Positions 34,240 through 45,060 of a DNA stretch of 64,000 nt are shown piece by piece (position 1 is the stretch's first letter; every line of letters begins with the position of its first letter). The DNA is from Epinephelus fuscoguttatus (lineage: Eukaryota > Chordata > Actinopteri > Perciformes > Serranidae). The notes beneath the pieces are model-generated. The model ran no database searches. It was not told the origin of the DNA and saw only the letters and a list, made by a program, of their open reading frames with translations. The stretch spans positions 31,883,339-31,947,338 of the forward strand of contig NC_064757.1 in the NCBI RefSeq assembly GCF_011397635.1, given 5' to 3'. The position numbers and the translations under genes are program-made.

Positions 34240-34740
34240 CGGCCAGTTGCCGTTATAGTTTAATGGTGCTTGGCGGCATCAAGGGGAAACGCAGCAGAAC
34301 ACGAACAAAAGTTAAGCCAATGAAAGTCCAAGTTAGGACGTGATGGTGGATGGGTCCATCCGACTTTCACCTGGGGGAGAGCGGTGTTCATGTAAGATTA
34401 TAAACCCAAACCCTGTCCTTCTTTTCTAAACCTAACCCCGTGTTTTTGTTGCCTAAACCGAACCATGTGCATTAGTTGTTGAAGGAAAAAAACATCAATT
34501 TGCGGTGTTATGCCAACATAATCTGTTTATTTACTGTAAATGTTAAATTTCCTGTGAAAACAGAAGTGTCTCTTGAAATAAGACAATGCATGTAACAGGC
34601 TGAACACAGTGACCCAGAACATCAACAACCAACGCACCCAGGGTACCTTTTACATCATATCTGGATGTGGAAAGTCCATGACCAAACATCAATATGTGAC
34701 AAGGTTGGAGTGAGAATGTGTTGCCGCAGAAAGAAGAGTG
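34240..34740. repeat. Old interspersed repeat with TAAACCTAACC-type tract
   Basis: The tract CTTCTTTTCTAAACCTAACC, followed by CCGTGTTTTTGTTGCCTAAACC, matches a dispersed fish repeat as I recall it. Despite the AACCTAACCC look it is not a tandem telomeric array. Borders are uncertain. Confidence 0.4.
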
Positions 34741-35493
34741 CATCTACCACAACTCACCTATCACCTCTGAGCTAGCTGACGTTACAGCTCAGTGATCCGG
34801 TGATACGGTTGGCAGGCGTTGTTCGGTATAAAGAAAATAATTCCTTTATGAAACTGCTTAGTTTAGCGAGTGCCATCTAGGTTCATTATATTCAAGAGAA
34901 GGCAGACATCTCAACAGCTGATATCTCCAACACTTGGCATCTCACACTAGATCAATCTAGACTGATAAACAGCTCTACAGATGAGAGGAAAAAAATGTAA
35001 TTTTGAATATAGGGTGAACTGTCCCTTTAAGATGGAGTATGTTTATGTGTAAATATGTTTTTCACAATTTGCCTTTTACAGTAGGCGGAGAAACCTCAGC
35101 TTGCATTTCATTCACTTGAGTTTACACAGACACGGGGATGCCAGGGATGAAATCTGAAGGAGGCCAGACTGAAAACACAACAGCTTTATTCTGCAGTCGG
35201 GTGTCTTTTCTTTCAGTCTCAGCGGTAGGTGGCTCAGTCATGCTGGACTTCCTTTAGTGGATGACATGCACTACAACTTTCATTCTTGAAAACACACTGC
35301 AGTCCCATGCACAAAGACAGAGAAAAGAGCTCAGAGAGACAAAGAAAAAACACTTTGTTTGTTCATTATGTTATATATGTGATTTGAGTGTTTTGACTTC
35401 TCCAACAGTCCTGAGAATAATAAGCAAGAGTTTTCCCGTAAGGTGCAATTAGTGTGGAAACAATACACTTAGTACACGTAAAAAATCCTGATC

Positions 35494-35496
<3 letters not shown>

Positions 35497-35531
<35 letters not shown>
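35497..35531. repeat. (GT)n microsatellite
   Basis: About 17 GT units. A second (GT)n run of about 22 units lies at 35849-35899, with GC interruptions near its right end. Confidence 0.9.
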
Positions 35532-35534
<3 letters not shown>

Positions 35535-35847
35535 AGACAGGCTGTTTGTTTACTTAGCGACTGATTGCTGCATCCTATGTTAATATGGGGGTCCAAATTA
35601 CCAGAGGAGGCTGAAGCTAAAAGCAACACCACCTGTGCCACCAAAATAAAATGGGTGTGTAAACACTGGTGTGGTGAGCTGCTGCAGTTCTCCGTGTTAG
35701 TGGAGTTCACATACATTTTGCTAACCATGCCAAATCAGAAATGTCTCCCGATGCAACCCAGACATTCCTCATGCTGCCAGCCCTCCTCTTCATCTCAGCA
35801 GAGGGCTGTCATTCACCTCTTTGTCTGTGCAAACTTACCTACGTGCT

Positions 35848-35892
<45 letters not shown>

Positions 35893-36242
35893 GTGCGCAT
35901 TTGTGAGTATCTATTTAAAATCGCCTCCTCATGATGATATACAGTATGGAAACATGATCTCACTCAGTCAGGCATGAAAGGAGTTCAGACTCCCTGTTTT
36001 CGACTTCTCCTCTCTCATATTTTTGAGATAAAACCGTCACTGTGCACTCTACTTATCTCTCTGTTGAGAAAACACTTCATGTGTTGCTATTAAACTGTTG
36101 TTGGCTTGTCTCGAATTACACATCAATATTTGAATATTGTGTCGTTTTGGGAAAATGAGATTAAATATTTGGCTGCACTTTTTTTAAATATTGAGGTTAT
36201 GTTAAGGTTGTTTGGGTGCGATTCTACAACCATATTAATACT

Positions 36243-37550
36243 AGTGATCTTTGTTGAATACTTCACCATCAAAATGACTATTTGTATATCATTTACTCAC
36301 CTTGTGTTACATTGAATTCAAGAAAAAAAACTTTATCTTGTATGTCTCCTGTAAATGAAGAATCCAAAAAAGGTGTAAGGTTCTTAATGAACTGAAGTCA
36401 TAGGGGTCCATGTTAAGGGGACAAGTGTGTAGGATTTAGGGGGATGTATTGGCAGAAATTGAATATAATATGAGAAGTATGTTTAATTTAGTGTATAATC
36501 ACCTGAAAATGAGAATTGTTGTGTTGTTGTCACCTTAGAATGAGCTGTTTAGATCCACACAGGGAGCAGGTCCTCACCTGTGGACATTGCCATGTTGCAC
36601 CATCATATTAAAAAAAAAAAAAAAAAAAATTATTTATAGACCCTTTTAGGGCCAACGTCAGTGAGACATTGGTTTGTTAGCTGGAAGCAAAATATGACTC
36701 GCCACCACAGGACTATAAGCCACATAGGAGTTTTAAGGGTTATCATGTCCACCTCATCAGAAATTGGGGAGGTATTCAGAGGAATATTGGATTTCTCTGT
36801 AATGCTAACTTTAGCACATTAGCTAACGTTAGCTTCAGTAGCAAATCAAACTGGAGGAAACCGTTAAAGTGTTAAAATATTCCGTATTTGCCACAACCAT
36901 GCCACATCACCCTATTTCTACAGTGGGCCAAAACAGACAAACCAAACACTGGCTCTAGATTGGCCACTGAAGTGAGCATCTCCTTTATGATGAGAGTGTC
37001 GGAAAAACACTAATATCTTAATTTGGAACTGCTTTATTCAGTGTTTTTACCAGATTAAATCACCTGGTGCATTTGTTTCAGAGGGGAAGAGACCTGCGGA
37101 TAATTCAGCTCCCATTAAAAACCTCCTCCTGAACAACACTGCGGGAATCCTAACTGTATAAACTGGTTGCAATCTGCAGTCCTCACTGCTAGACCAATAA
37201 ATCTCCGTAATTCTTACACACTTACCCAAACTTTCTGCAGTTTGTTTGAGTTATTGAGTGACTTTGGAGTTTTTAAAGGTTAGTCCGGATTCACCAAAGT
37301 CACACAATAACACAAACTGATCCAGACAGTGGTAGACCAGCAGCTCCTGTGTTCAGCAAGGGAAAATGACTGATTTTGTCAGTGGAGGTTAGCTTTGAGA
37401 AGAGCATTGATAATTTCATTTCCATTTCAGTTTTAAATTTTGAGGTTAAAGCGAAATGCATTTGTTTGGGAAGCACTGATTATGCTTGAATGAGATGTGG
37501 ATTATACTGCACGTTGTGTGAGAGTTGTGATACAGTTATATACATAATTC
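36243..37550. mobile_element. Foldback-family element split by a nested repeat
   Basis: Left part 36243-36415 resembles 9900-10030 (ATTTACTCACC, GAAGAATCCAAAA, GGGGTCCATGTTA). Right part 37430-37550 resembles 10290-10400 (GAAATGCATTTGTTTGGGAA, GATTATACTGCACGTTGTGT, GTGAGAGTT). Between them lies a different fish repeat (TGTGTAGGATTTAGGGGGAT, then TTGCACCATCATA, an A run at 36609-36629, and CAAACCAAACACTGGCTCTA near 36941). I read this as a nested insertion; the exact joints are uncertain. Confidence 0.5.
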
Positions 37551-37559
37551 CCTTGAACG

Positions 37560-37636
37560 GTGTGTGTGTGTGTGTGTGTGTCTCTTTGGGAGTGCTTTAA
37601 CCACCAAACTTCACACACACACACACACACACACAC
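37560..37636. repeat. (GT)n...(CA)n inverted microsatellite pair
   Basis: A run of about eleven GT units (37560-37581) is followed, about 31 bases later, by about twelve CA units (37612-37635). The two can pair as a hairpin stem. Both are in spacer DNA. Confidence 0.9.
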
Positions 37637-38834
37637 TCCACCCCTTCTCCTCTCCCACACCCTCCATGTTTCTTCCTGTTTCCTGTTCCGCTGTCCGCTG
37701 CACAGGAAGCCTGGTTGTGCTACTGAGCTGCGACAAAAACTTGTGAGTCACCGAGCTGTAAACTTTGCGGACATGCAGGGGAAAAGAAATGTGGTATTTT
37801 GGGGGTTTTTTTCTGATCTCATTCTCTTACCTTTAACATTGTTTCCCAAACAAATGGCTCACGTGGTCTTTATCTCTGTGTACAAAGCCACATTTGTCCT
37901 CCGTGTTTAACCACCTGCTGACTCTTGGCTTTACTATCTGTGAGTAAGCTCCGTCCAGCTGGGACGTCTGAGGACTGTATGCACCTGCTGGCTCTGATGT
38001 AAGTCTGAGTCAATCAACAATAACATTAATCAGGTCTCCTTTATCTCATGACTCACTGCTACATTCATCGCTGTTCTGAAGAATCTGTCTCATTACATCA
38101 AAATAAAACTTCAAACTGGCAAACTTCCCTTTAATTGATGGTGAAGCCATTTATTTGCCGGCATGTGGAGCTCGGGGTTGAGGGTTGTGACCCCCATCAA
38201 ATGCAGGGAATTCTCCTTCGATGAGATCATGCCTAGTCAGTCAAGGGAAGTGACTTTCAACTCGCCTGACCTGAGGCCAGATTCAGAGTTCAGAGTTCAT
38301 GTCATGAGAAACAACTCCCCCAACCTAGCCCAACCTCCCAAAAAATGCACACCACTCACTGGCTGCAGCACAAATCTGGAACCACTACGTAACCTGACTG
38401 ACTTCTGACATGACCTTAACCATGTGGCCCTCGCTCCGCCTGGCTGGGGGAGGTCAAGTTTAGAGGTCAAAATGGCTCTCTGTAGTGTTACATCATCTAT
38501 TTTAGTAAGACATTTTTAAGATACCAGATTTCTCCTGTGTTTATACTCATGTTGTGAGTGTTTGTGTTTCTAATTTGCAACATTTATCACAACACTTAGC
38601 ATTTTGCTTCTTAAAAAGAAACACAGTGAAACAAATGTGTTTCTGCTGTCACAGCTCTTTTTGCAGTGACCATTACAGGCTTTAAGTAAATCCCTCCTTC
38701 ATCTTCTAGACCGCTGTGCGTGGGCCATGTGTGTGTGAGTGTGTGTCTGTGTGTCTGTGTGTCTGTGCTCGCAGGAATGTCTGCTGGCCAGGCCTTTTAT
38801 TAGGCTCATCCATACCACCACATTATAGGCTCCT

Positions 38835-38945
38835 GTAACCAGGCAACTGCAGGTTCTGGCTGGTTACCATGGCGAGCCCATTGAGTGACGTCGCTGGCCC
38901 TATTTGCCTCTCTCCTCATTGGAATGAGGGCCCTTTTTAAAGGTG
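38835..38945. promoter_or_regulatory. Cluster of RFX X-box, CRE and CCAAT motifs
   Basis: In about 110 bases lie an X-box palindrome GTAACCAGGCAAC (38835-38847), a second near X-box GTTACCATGGCGAG (38863-38876), a CRE TGACGTCG (38886-38893) and an inverted CCAAT box ATTGG (38918-38922). An A/T box CTTTTTAAAGG follows at about 38933-38943. The order and spacing resemble a promoter or enhancer read on the plus strand. It lies about 5 kb beyond the 3' end of cldn5, and no coding exon follows. Function is inferred from motifs only. Confidence 0.4.
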
Positions 38946-39983
38946 CCACCCCCCACACACACACACAAAACTCTTTCGACACACACATACACTCACTTAA
39001 CCCCTTGGTCTATAACACACACACACACGCCCTGCGCTTCGTCACCCTCTGTGTGGTGACTAGAGGAGTGGAACTAACAATCCCACAAAAACATCTCACT
39101 GAGGCGGACCAGACTGGACCTTACAGGGAGTGTCTTTGTGTAGAAAAACCCATACAGACCCCAAAATAGGAACGCCTACTGTAGCCAGCTGTACTGCGAG
39201 TGCTGGGCAGTACAGACAAAATCACAAATCACAGTATTCATTACCTTATCTTGTCATTCCGGCCAGTTATAACAATCTAACGAGTTCAAAAATCTTATAT
39301 CCTCCTAAATCCTAAACAGAATCTTAATATAGTATTTAAGCTATATTATAATACTCAAGCATGAAACCGGGAATACAAGTAACAAATATTTTCTCAAAGA
39401 GTTGATTTTTTGTTTGCTTATGTCTGATATCAGTGCCCAAGCTGACATATTTGTCCAATAGCCCAAAACCCAATAATCAGTTCAATATCAAAGGAGATAA
39501 ACCAGCAAATATTCACATTTGAGAAGCTGGAGCCAGACCATTTTCCCCTTTTTTCTTTATAAAATGTTATAAATTACTGCTAATTAATTTTTTGATCAAG
39601 AACACAGGGTTAATCCTGACTCATAAATCTGCCAGCAAGCACGATTACGCTTTGTTTCATGGATTATGTATTACAGGTTTTTTTTATGACTTCCTTCCAA
39701 TTTCTACAATGCCCAGGTAGCCAAAATGACCTGGCCCAGTATCGGCCTGAACCCAGCACACCGAAAGAAATAAGTCTGGCTGCATCCAGTTGGTGTCCTC
39801 ACCCAACTTGAATAATGCCCCAGAATTGGGTCTGTTAGGGCTGTATGTGTTCTGAATTGGGGTGTTTTAAGGTGTATTATGTGGTTATTTTGGGTCAGTG
39901 GTGGAGTTTTGTTTGTCCCATGGTAAAGAAGTAAAGTAAATGTACGTTTTTGCATGTATCTCGTGGCACTGAAGACTAGCTAG

Positions 39984-41079
39984 TAGGGGTGTAATGGTAC
40001 ACAAAAATCATGGTTTGGTACGTACCTCGGTACACAAGTCACGGTTCGGTTTTTTTTTCGGTACAGTAATGAAAAAAATAGACAAGTATTAAATATCTTT
40101 TACTTATTGGTAACCTTATTAAAACATACCAACACAGCAGTTAACTCTTTTTACACAATTTTTGAATGAAACAAATATATATATAATCCTGCTTTTTCAC
40201 ATTGTTTGAATGAAAATAGAAATATAAAAGTGAAAAATAAAATCCTGCTGTTTTTTAACACATTTTTTTGAATTTTTTTATTTTTTATTTTGAATGAAGA
40301 ATATAAATATAAATTTCCCCTTAAACTATTTTACTCAATTAAAACAAAAAGTATAGTGCAGCTGGTCAGCTTTAAAGCCTGCTCAGATTCAGTTTTACTC
40401 GGAACTTACTTAGCTTTCCCACTTTGTTAAAGTGCAGTAAACAAAACATGCTTATATCTAAAGTGCAGCTTAAACAATTTTACTCAGCTCCAATGGCATT
40501 GGTTATTTCTTTAGCGCGATGGTCAGGAAAATGCTCTTTCTTTTTAAACGACGACGATATCGTAGTTTGCACCAGGTTGCTTTTTCTAGTCGTGCTGGTT
40601 AACGTTCAAACTCGGGTGGTGTCGCTTTAGATGTGTTAGCATGTTAGACGTGTTTCCAAGTACATACCCGACCGCTGTTCTGCAGTGTCGGCACACTGCT
40701 TTTGTCTTGTCCACTTGTTTATTTCCCTCTTCGTATTTTACCCTGAAACCAAAGTGGTCCCAAACGGAGGACTTAAGGTTTGCAGGTGGGTCTTCAAGTT
40801 TGTCAGGCTCACTTGCCATGTTGTCAAAATGCGAGAATGTGCTGCACAAAGTGAAAGCGGAGATTTACGGTCGGACTCGGTCCATCACTTAATTATGTCC
40901 ATCGGGAAACTAGATATTTTAAATGGTTAGGCTCGCAAAAACGGAATTAAAATAAAACAAAATAAAATAAAATAAAATAAAATAATATCCTGCGCCCAAT
41001 AATTCGGTACAGGGTTGTGCCGAACCGAAAGTCGCGTACCGAACGGTTTGACACAAATATATGTACTGTTATGGCCCTA
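39984..41079. mobile_element. hAT-type DNA transposon, internally deleted, with 8-bp target duplication
   Basis: The ends TAGGGGTGTAATGGTACAC and (reverse) TAGGGCCATAACAGTACAT are imperfect terminal inverted repeats. They are flanked on both sides by CTAGCTAG (39976-39983 and 41080-41087), the 8-bp target duplication expected of hAT elements. Sub-terminal CGGTAC / GGTTCGG motifs recur in both arms. The interior is AT-rich and encodes only a BED zinc finger on the minus strand; the catalytic domain is missing. Confidence 0.88.
40586..40849 (-). pseudogene. BED zinc-finger N-terminus of a hAT transposase (remnant)
   Basis: An 87-residue minus-strand frame begins MCSTFSHFDNMASEPDKLED and carries a BED finger. 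It has an aromatic/basic lead (SSVWDHFGFRVKYE), then C-x2-C (CRHC) and H-x4-H (HLKRHH) about 21 residues later. Such fingers open ZBED-like hAT transposases and bind DNA. The frame stops shortly after the finger and no RNase-H-like catalytic domain or dimerisation tail follows, so it cannot be an active transposase. It lies entirely inside the TIR-bounded element and is most simply part of it, not a domesticated host gene. Confidence 0.75.
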
Positions 41080-41306
41080 CTAGCTAGATTAGTTAACAGT
41101 CTTGGTAAAGTGACTCCATTCTGGCTGCTGACACCACCATCACTGGGCTGTTTTAGAAAAGGACCTGGCCCGGCATCGGTCCAAACCCGGAATGCTGGAC
41201 AAAATAAAACGGTCAGTGTCCAGTTGCTCGACTCAGCAGAGACTTGAGAGGAATGACGCCTCAGAATTGGGACAAATAAACTGGCCCGATTTTGGCTGCC
41301 AGCATT

Positions 41307-41850
41307 GCCATTAGTGGATGCCTAAGTATTTATATCTTTCTCAATACATGTGCAATTCTTTATAGGATGTATCCTCTGTTTTCATTTTGAGTGTATAATT
41401 TCACTTTCATTGTATGTACGTTATTATGTCTATGATGTACCACTTGTCTTGTCTCATCTCATGATTGACAAGTTGATTAATTGACTCACTGTTTCAGTGC
41501 TACTTGAAAGATCATTCTTGACCTTGGAAGTATTGAAAGTTATTATGATGTAATTTGACAAAACAATTGCCATTAGTGGGTGCCTATATATTTATATCTT
41601 TCTTAGGACACATGCAATACTTCATAGGCTGTATCCTCTGTTTTCATTTTGAGTGTATGTTTTTATTTTCGTTGTATCTACTTTTTTATGTCTGTGATAT
41701 ACCACTTGTCTTGTCTTGTCTCATGATCAACAAGTTAATTAATCGACCGACTGTTTCAATTCTACTTGAAAGATCATTCTTGACCTTGTAAGTATTACAT
41801 AATGTAAGGTATAATTAGGTTATAATATGACAAAACAATGAGCCACACTC
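41307..41850. repeat. 272-bp tandem duplication
   Basis: Two head-to-tail units begin GCCATTAGTGG at 41307 and 41579. Both contain TATCCTCTGTTTTCATTTTG, AGTGTAT, ACCACTTGTCTTGTCT and CTACTTGAAAGATCATTCTT. Both end near TTTGACAAAACAAT or its TATGACAAAACAAT variant. A shorter inverted match (ATTGTTTTGTCAAATGACTA) follows at about 41964, which suggests a transposon-derived unit. Confidence 0.85.
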
Positions 41851-41989
41851 ACACTTTTTTTTTCCAGACCTTTAATTAAAAATCACGTGGTCATCAGTGC
41901 ATGGAGACTGATCATTTGATTTTCACAACTACAACAAACTTGTATCGGATCTTGAGTTGAGATTGTTTTGTCAAATGACTATTTCCAAG

Positions 41990-43160
41990 GTCAGAAAGGA
42001 ACTTTGATACTTAGCTATTAGTCCAAAACATATTAAATGTCCTAAAAGTGCTGAAATCATAACAGATCTGTCTCCATTACAACCAAGCAAAGTCTATCCA
42101 CTGATGGAGACTATGTGATAAGGTTGAAAGCTCTGGAAAATGATTGTGCTATATGAGAAGTTTGGTTAGATTGTTTTGTTAAACCTGATGTACCCCTAGT
42201 CACATGTATAAACTATGCAGAAGTATTTGTTGTGAATGTGGAGGATATTCTCTGGTAAATAATATAATTAACTACAGTAGAATGAAAATGATTGAATATT
42301 GATTTTATTGTTCTTGGAGGGCACAAGTCACAAACTCCCCTGACTGTAGTCAGACTTTCCAGACAGCCATATTTTCAACTTTTAAGAGGGCATATGACCT
42401 GCTAAGATTCTTAAGTAAGCCGCAAAACAAGTATGGATAAGCTTTTGTAATCCAGTCACAATGTTAAATCAGAGGACTGTTACTCATAGACTGAAATATC
42501 TTTTGTTTTTCTATTGTTGCCACACAAGTTAAACAGCCTATACTTGAAGCCTATATTTAATACCTTTATTACTGTAAATCATTCCCAGTGTATGGATAAA
42601 TGTGGTGCCCATGAAGCAGCTGTGGATAAACTAATTGCTTCAAAGTGATGGTGTGTGATCTTTTGTGGTGAAGCCCATCTATCTTCGCACCGCCCTGGTG
42701 GAGGGAGATGGGGCTGTGACGACGGATGAATGGAGTGACTTGCGGGAAGACGATTCCAGCAACTTCTCCATAGCTCTAATTTGAACGCCTTTCATTGACT
42801 GAGGACGAGGAGGGGCGGGGTGGTCTGAAAGGCGGGGTAGTGGTGGTGGGGGTGGGGGTTGTGCAGTATTGTGAGTTGAACAGCAGAGCCCCACTCTAGC
42901 TGAATGGGCATTGTCATCTGGATTTCTATGGCTAACCAAAATACTTTCTCCCGCCGTGGGGGTTTATGGATTCACAGTGGGAACGGCATGCATTTTACGC
43001 ACAGCCGTGGAGAGCTCTCCTGCCTCCGCACACCATCAGTTGTTTTAAGAACACACGTTAAGATTTCAGACAATATATTCAGTTTAATCTTAATAAAATG
43101 ACACAATATTGCATCTTCATATACACGAATAATGAATCATTACATCAACAAAACAACAGA
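41990..43160. other. Intergenic spacer downstream of cldn5
   Basis: No exon chain is visible. 42660-42870 is unusually GC-rich (GGACGAGGAGGGGCGGGGTG) for this spacer and could be regulatory, but I see no defining motif set. Confidence 0.4.
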
Positions 43161-43386
43161 AAACAAAGTTTATTCCTAATGTTTGGAAAAGAAAAGACTT
43201 CCTGCAGTGACAATGATGCAAAAACGTTGCAGGTGCTCAGCCCAACCGAATAACGGACTGTAACATAAACATTTCATGTGGTGACATACAGACCCCAGGC
43301 TCTCCGGAATCTACAGGTCCAAAATTAGACTCAGACTTCAAAGTCGCCGCAGTCAACTCGTGAACTACACAAAAGCCTGCCCGAGA

Positions 43387-43936
43387 TTTATTGAGGCTTT
43401 AACATGTGTGCACTTTTTTTTATTCGGTCTTTACTGGACATTGTTGGAGTCCTCAAACATGCCGGCGTAGTTCCACTAAAGGAAATGGGTCTTTGAATGT
43501 GTGGGAGTGCAATCATTCTCAATTACTGTACAAGTTTGTGCTGATAAAGCACATCAAGGCAAATATAAAAACTGTATATATTTGATGGCAAGAGTTCCTC
43601 TAGAAAAGAAAAACTTTCGGTTACAGCGGTAAACAAGTCAAAGTACTAATAATTTCGAAGACTTACAAAAGCAGGTACCTAACAAAGATACTCCTTTTTG
43701 TCGTGAGCTTTGTAGTTAATAGTCTTTCTTTATCTCCTGTACATACAAAAAGGATTTGTGAATTTGTGGTCCGAGCATAGTGAATGGTCAGTGTAAAAAC
43801 AGCAAATGTGCTTCCATTGATTTTCAAAGTTCAGATTAAAAAAACAAAACTGCAGGTGCAAATATAAAGTCCGTCAAAAACAGTTTTTCAAAAGCTGCGG
43901 GTCAATTTTACGCACCGCCTGCTATGAGCCAGAAAG
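43387..43936 (-). other. cldn5: cldn5 3' UTR with polyadenylation signal
   Basis: Read on the minus strand, AATAAA occurs at 43392-43387, about 545 bases after the cldn5 stop. A further one lies at 43174-43169. The signal position suggests a 0.55-0.8 kb 3' UTR, normal for claudin genes. Confidence 0.55.
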
Positions 43937-44584
43937 CTACACATAATTCCTCTTGTCATAGTCCCCGTTCGGCGTGGCTCTCTTTGTCGGTGCGTATTTT
44001 ACCGAGTATCCAGAGTTCCCGCTGGAGGGACAGGAGCAACACAGCAGCGCTCCTCCGATCAGCAGCAGCGCTGAGGCAGCCCAGCCGATGTAGAGCGCAG
44101 CGCCGATCTCCCTCTTCTTGGATGGGGGCACCTGCGGGTTGTAAAAGTCCGATATGATGCTGTTGGCCATCCAGCAGAGAGGCACCAGCACGAACAGACC
44201 ACTGATGATGTAGATGACTCCTCCGGCGTTCACCACCCGGGCTTTGACGTACTCAGCGCGGATACAGTTGGTGCACTGCGCCCCGGCGATCACAACCATG
44301 AGCCCCAGCACGCCCATCACAGAGGAGATGATGGTGAGGGCTCTGGCCGCCTGCAGGTCGTGGGTGAGGGCGAGGACGGAGTCGTGCACCTTGCACTGCA
44401 TCTGGCCCGTACTCTGCACCACACACGACATCCACAAGCCGTCCCAGATTGTCTGAGCCACCACGATGTTGGCTTCGATGAAAGCCGTCACCTTCCACAT
44501 GGGCAGCCCGCACGAAACCATCACCAGGAGCGAGCCAATTACGCACAGCGATAGTCCCATTATCTCCAGTCCGGCCGACACCAT
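43937..44584 (-). CDS. cldn5: Claudin-5 (tight-junction membrane protein)
   Basis: Claudin-5 forms the paracellular seal in endothelial tight junctions, including the blood-brain barrier (family knowledge). The single uninterrupted frame of 215 residues is typical of CLDN5. Four membrane segments are visible (about 8-25, 82-102, 118-140, 160-182). The first extracellular loop carries the claudin signature W30, GLW 49-51, C54 and C64, followed by R81. The segments LPMW.VTAF, GLWMSCVVQSTG.MQCK.HDSVLAL and EIGAALYIGWAA.ALL match claudin-5. The C-terminus NYV is a PDZ ligand for ZO proteins. The start MVSAGLEIMGL fits the family. It is divergent from the septin gene downstream. Fish have two copies (a and b); the window alone does not settle which this is. 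Confidence 0.95.
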   Translation of the reverse strand: MVSAGLEIMGLSLCVIGSLLVMVSCGLPMWKVTAFIEANIVVAQTIWDGLWMSCVVQSTGQMQCKVHDSVLALTHDLQAARALTIISSVMGVLGLMVVIAGAQCTNCIRAEYVKARVVNAGGVIYIISGLFVLVPLCWMANSIISDFYNPQVPPSKKREIGAALYIGWAASALLLIGGALLCCSCPSSGNSGYSVKYAPTKRATPNGDYDKRNYV

Positions 44585-45060
44585 TTTCGCTTTTTAGGTT
44601 CAATCAAGTCTGTCTGAAAGTTTTCAGAACTCTCCCCTAATTTCTCCTCTTGAGTGCAAGGTGTATTTCAGCTCTTTATCTCTTCGATGTCGCCTCAAAG
44701 TACAGGAGCGTCAGTCGTTAGCTGCGCATCACTCGACGCATTTACTCGAAGATGTAAGAGACAGCAGCTCTCAGTCTCTTTGTTAGTGAGGGGATGTGAA
44801 AACAACTGGAATCGCAATAGCACCGGACCACGAATATCTGCGGGGTGTGGGTGTATAAACTCGAGGAGAAACTTTCCTCCAATCAGGCGTTGCCGCATCC
44901 TCAGGGGACCAATGAAAACGCAGGGAAGTTGTGAGGCTGAATAAAGCGGTCCAGAGCGCATTGTGCGTTTGAACAGTTATTTACAATGAATAGAGGGGGC
45001 AGCAGAGGGGGTGAAGGCGCACGGGGGGGTGGTTTTAAGGGTATGGAGCAGCTGAAATGC
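44585..45060 (-). promoter_or_regulatory. cldn5: cldn5 5' UTR and upstream region
   Basis: This is a CpG-containing region upstream of the cldn5 start. No TATA box at a standard place is convincing; read on the minus strand, AGATAAAGAG near 44685 is the closest. G-rich runs (AGAGGGGGCAGCAGAGGGGG, about 44992-45011) mark the distal edge. The transcription start is not determined. Confidence 0.4.

Noticed and set aside
34420-34470. Interstitial telomeric repeat
   Set aside because: AACCTAACCC-like words occur but not in tandem; they belong to a dispersed repeat.
40586-40849. Domesticated ZBED host gene
   Set aside because: The finger sits inside an element with hAT ends and an 8-bp target duplication and lacks any further domain, so a transposon remnant is the simpler reading.
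44253-44603. 116-residue frame overlapping cldn5 in another frame
   Set aside because: It is a GC-driven shadow of the claudin coding sequence, with no claudin or other domain of its own.
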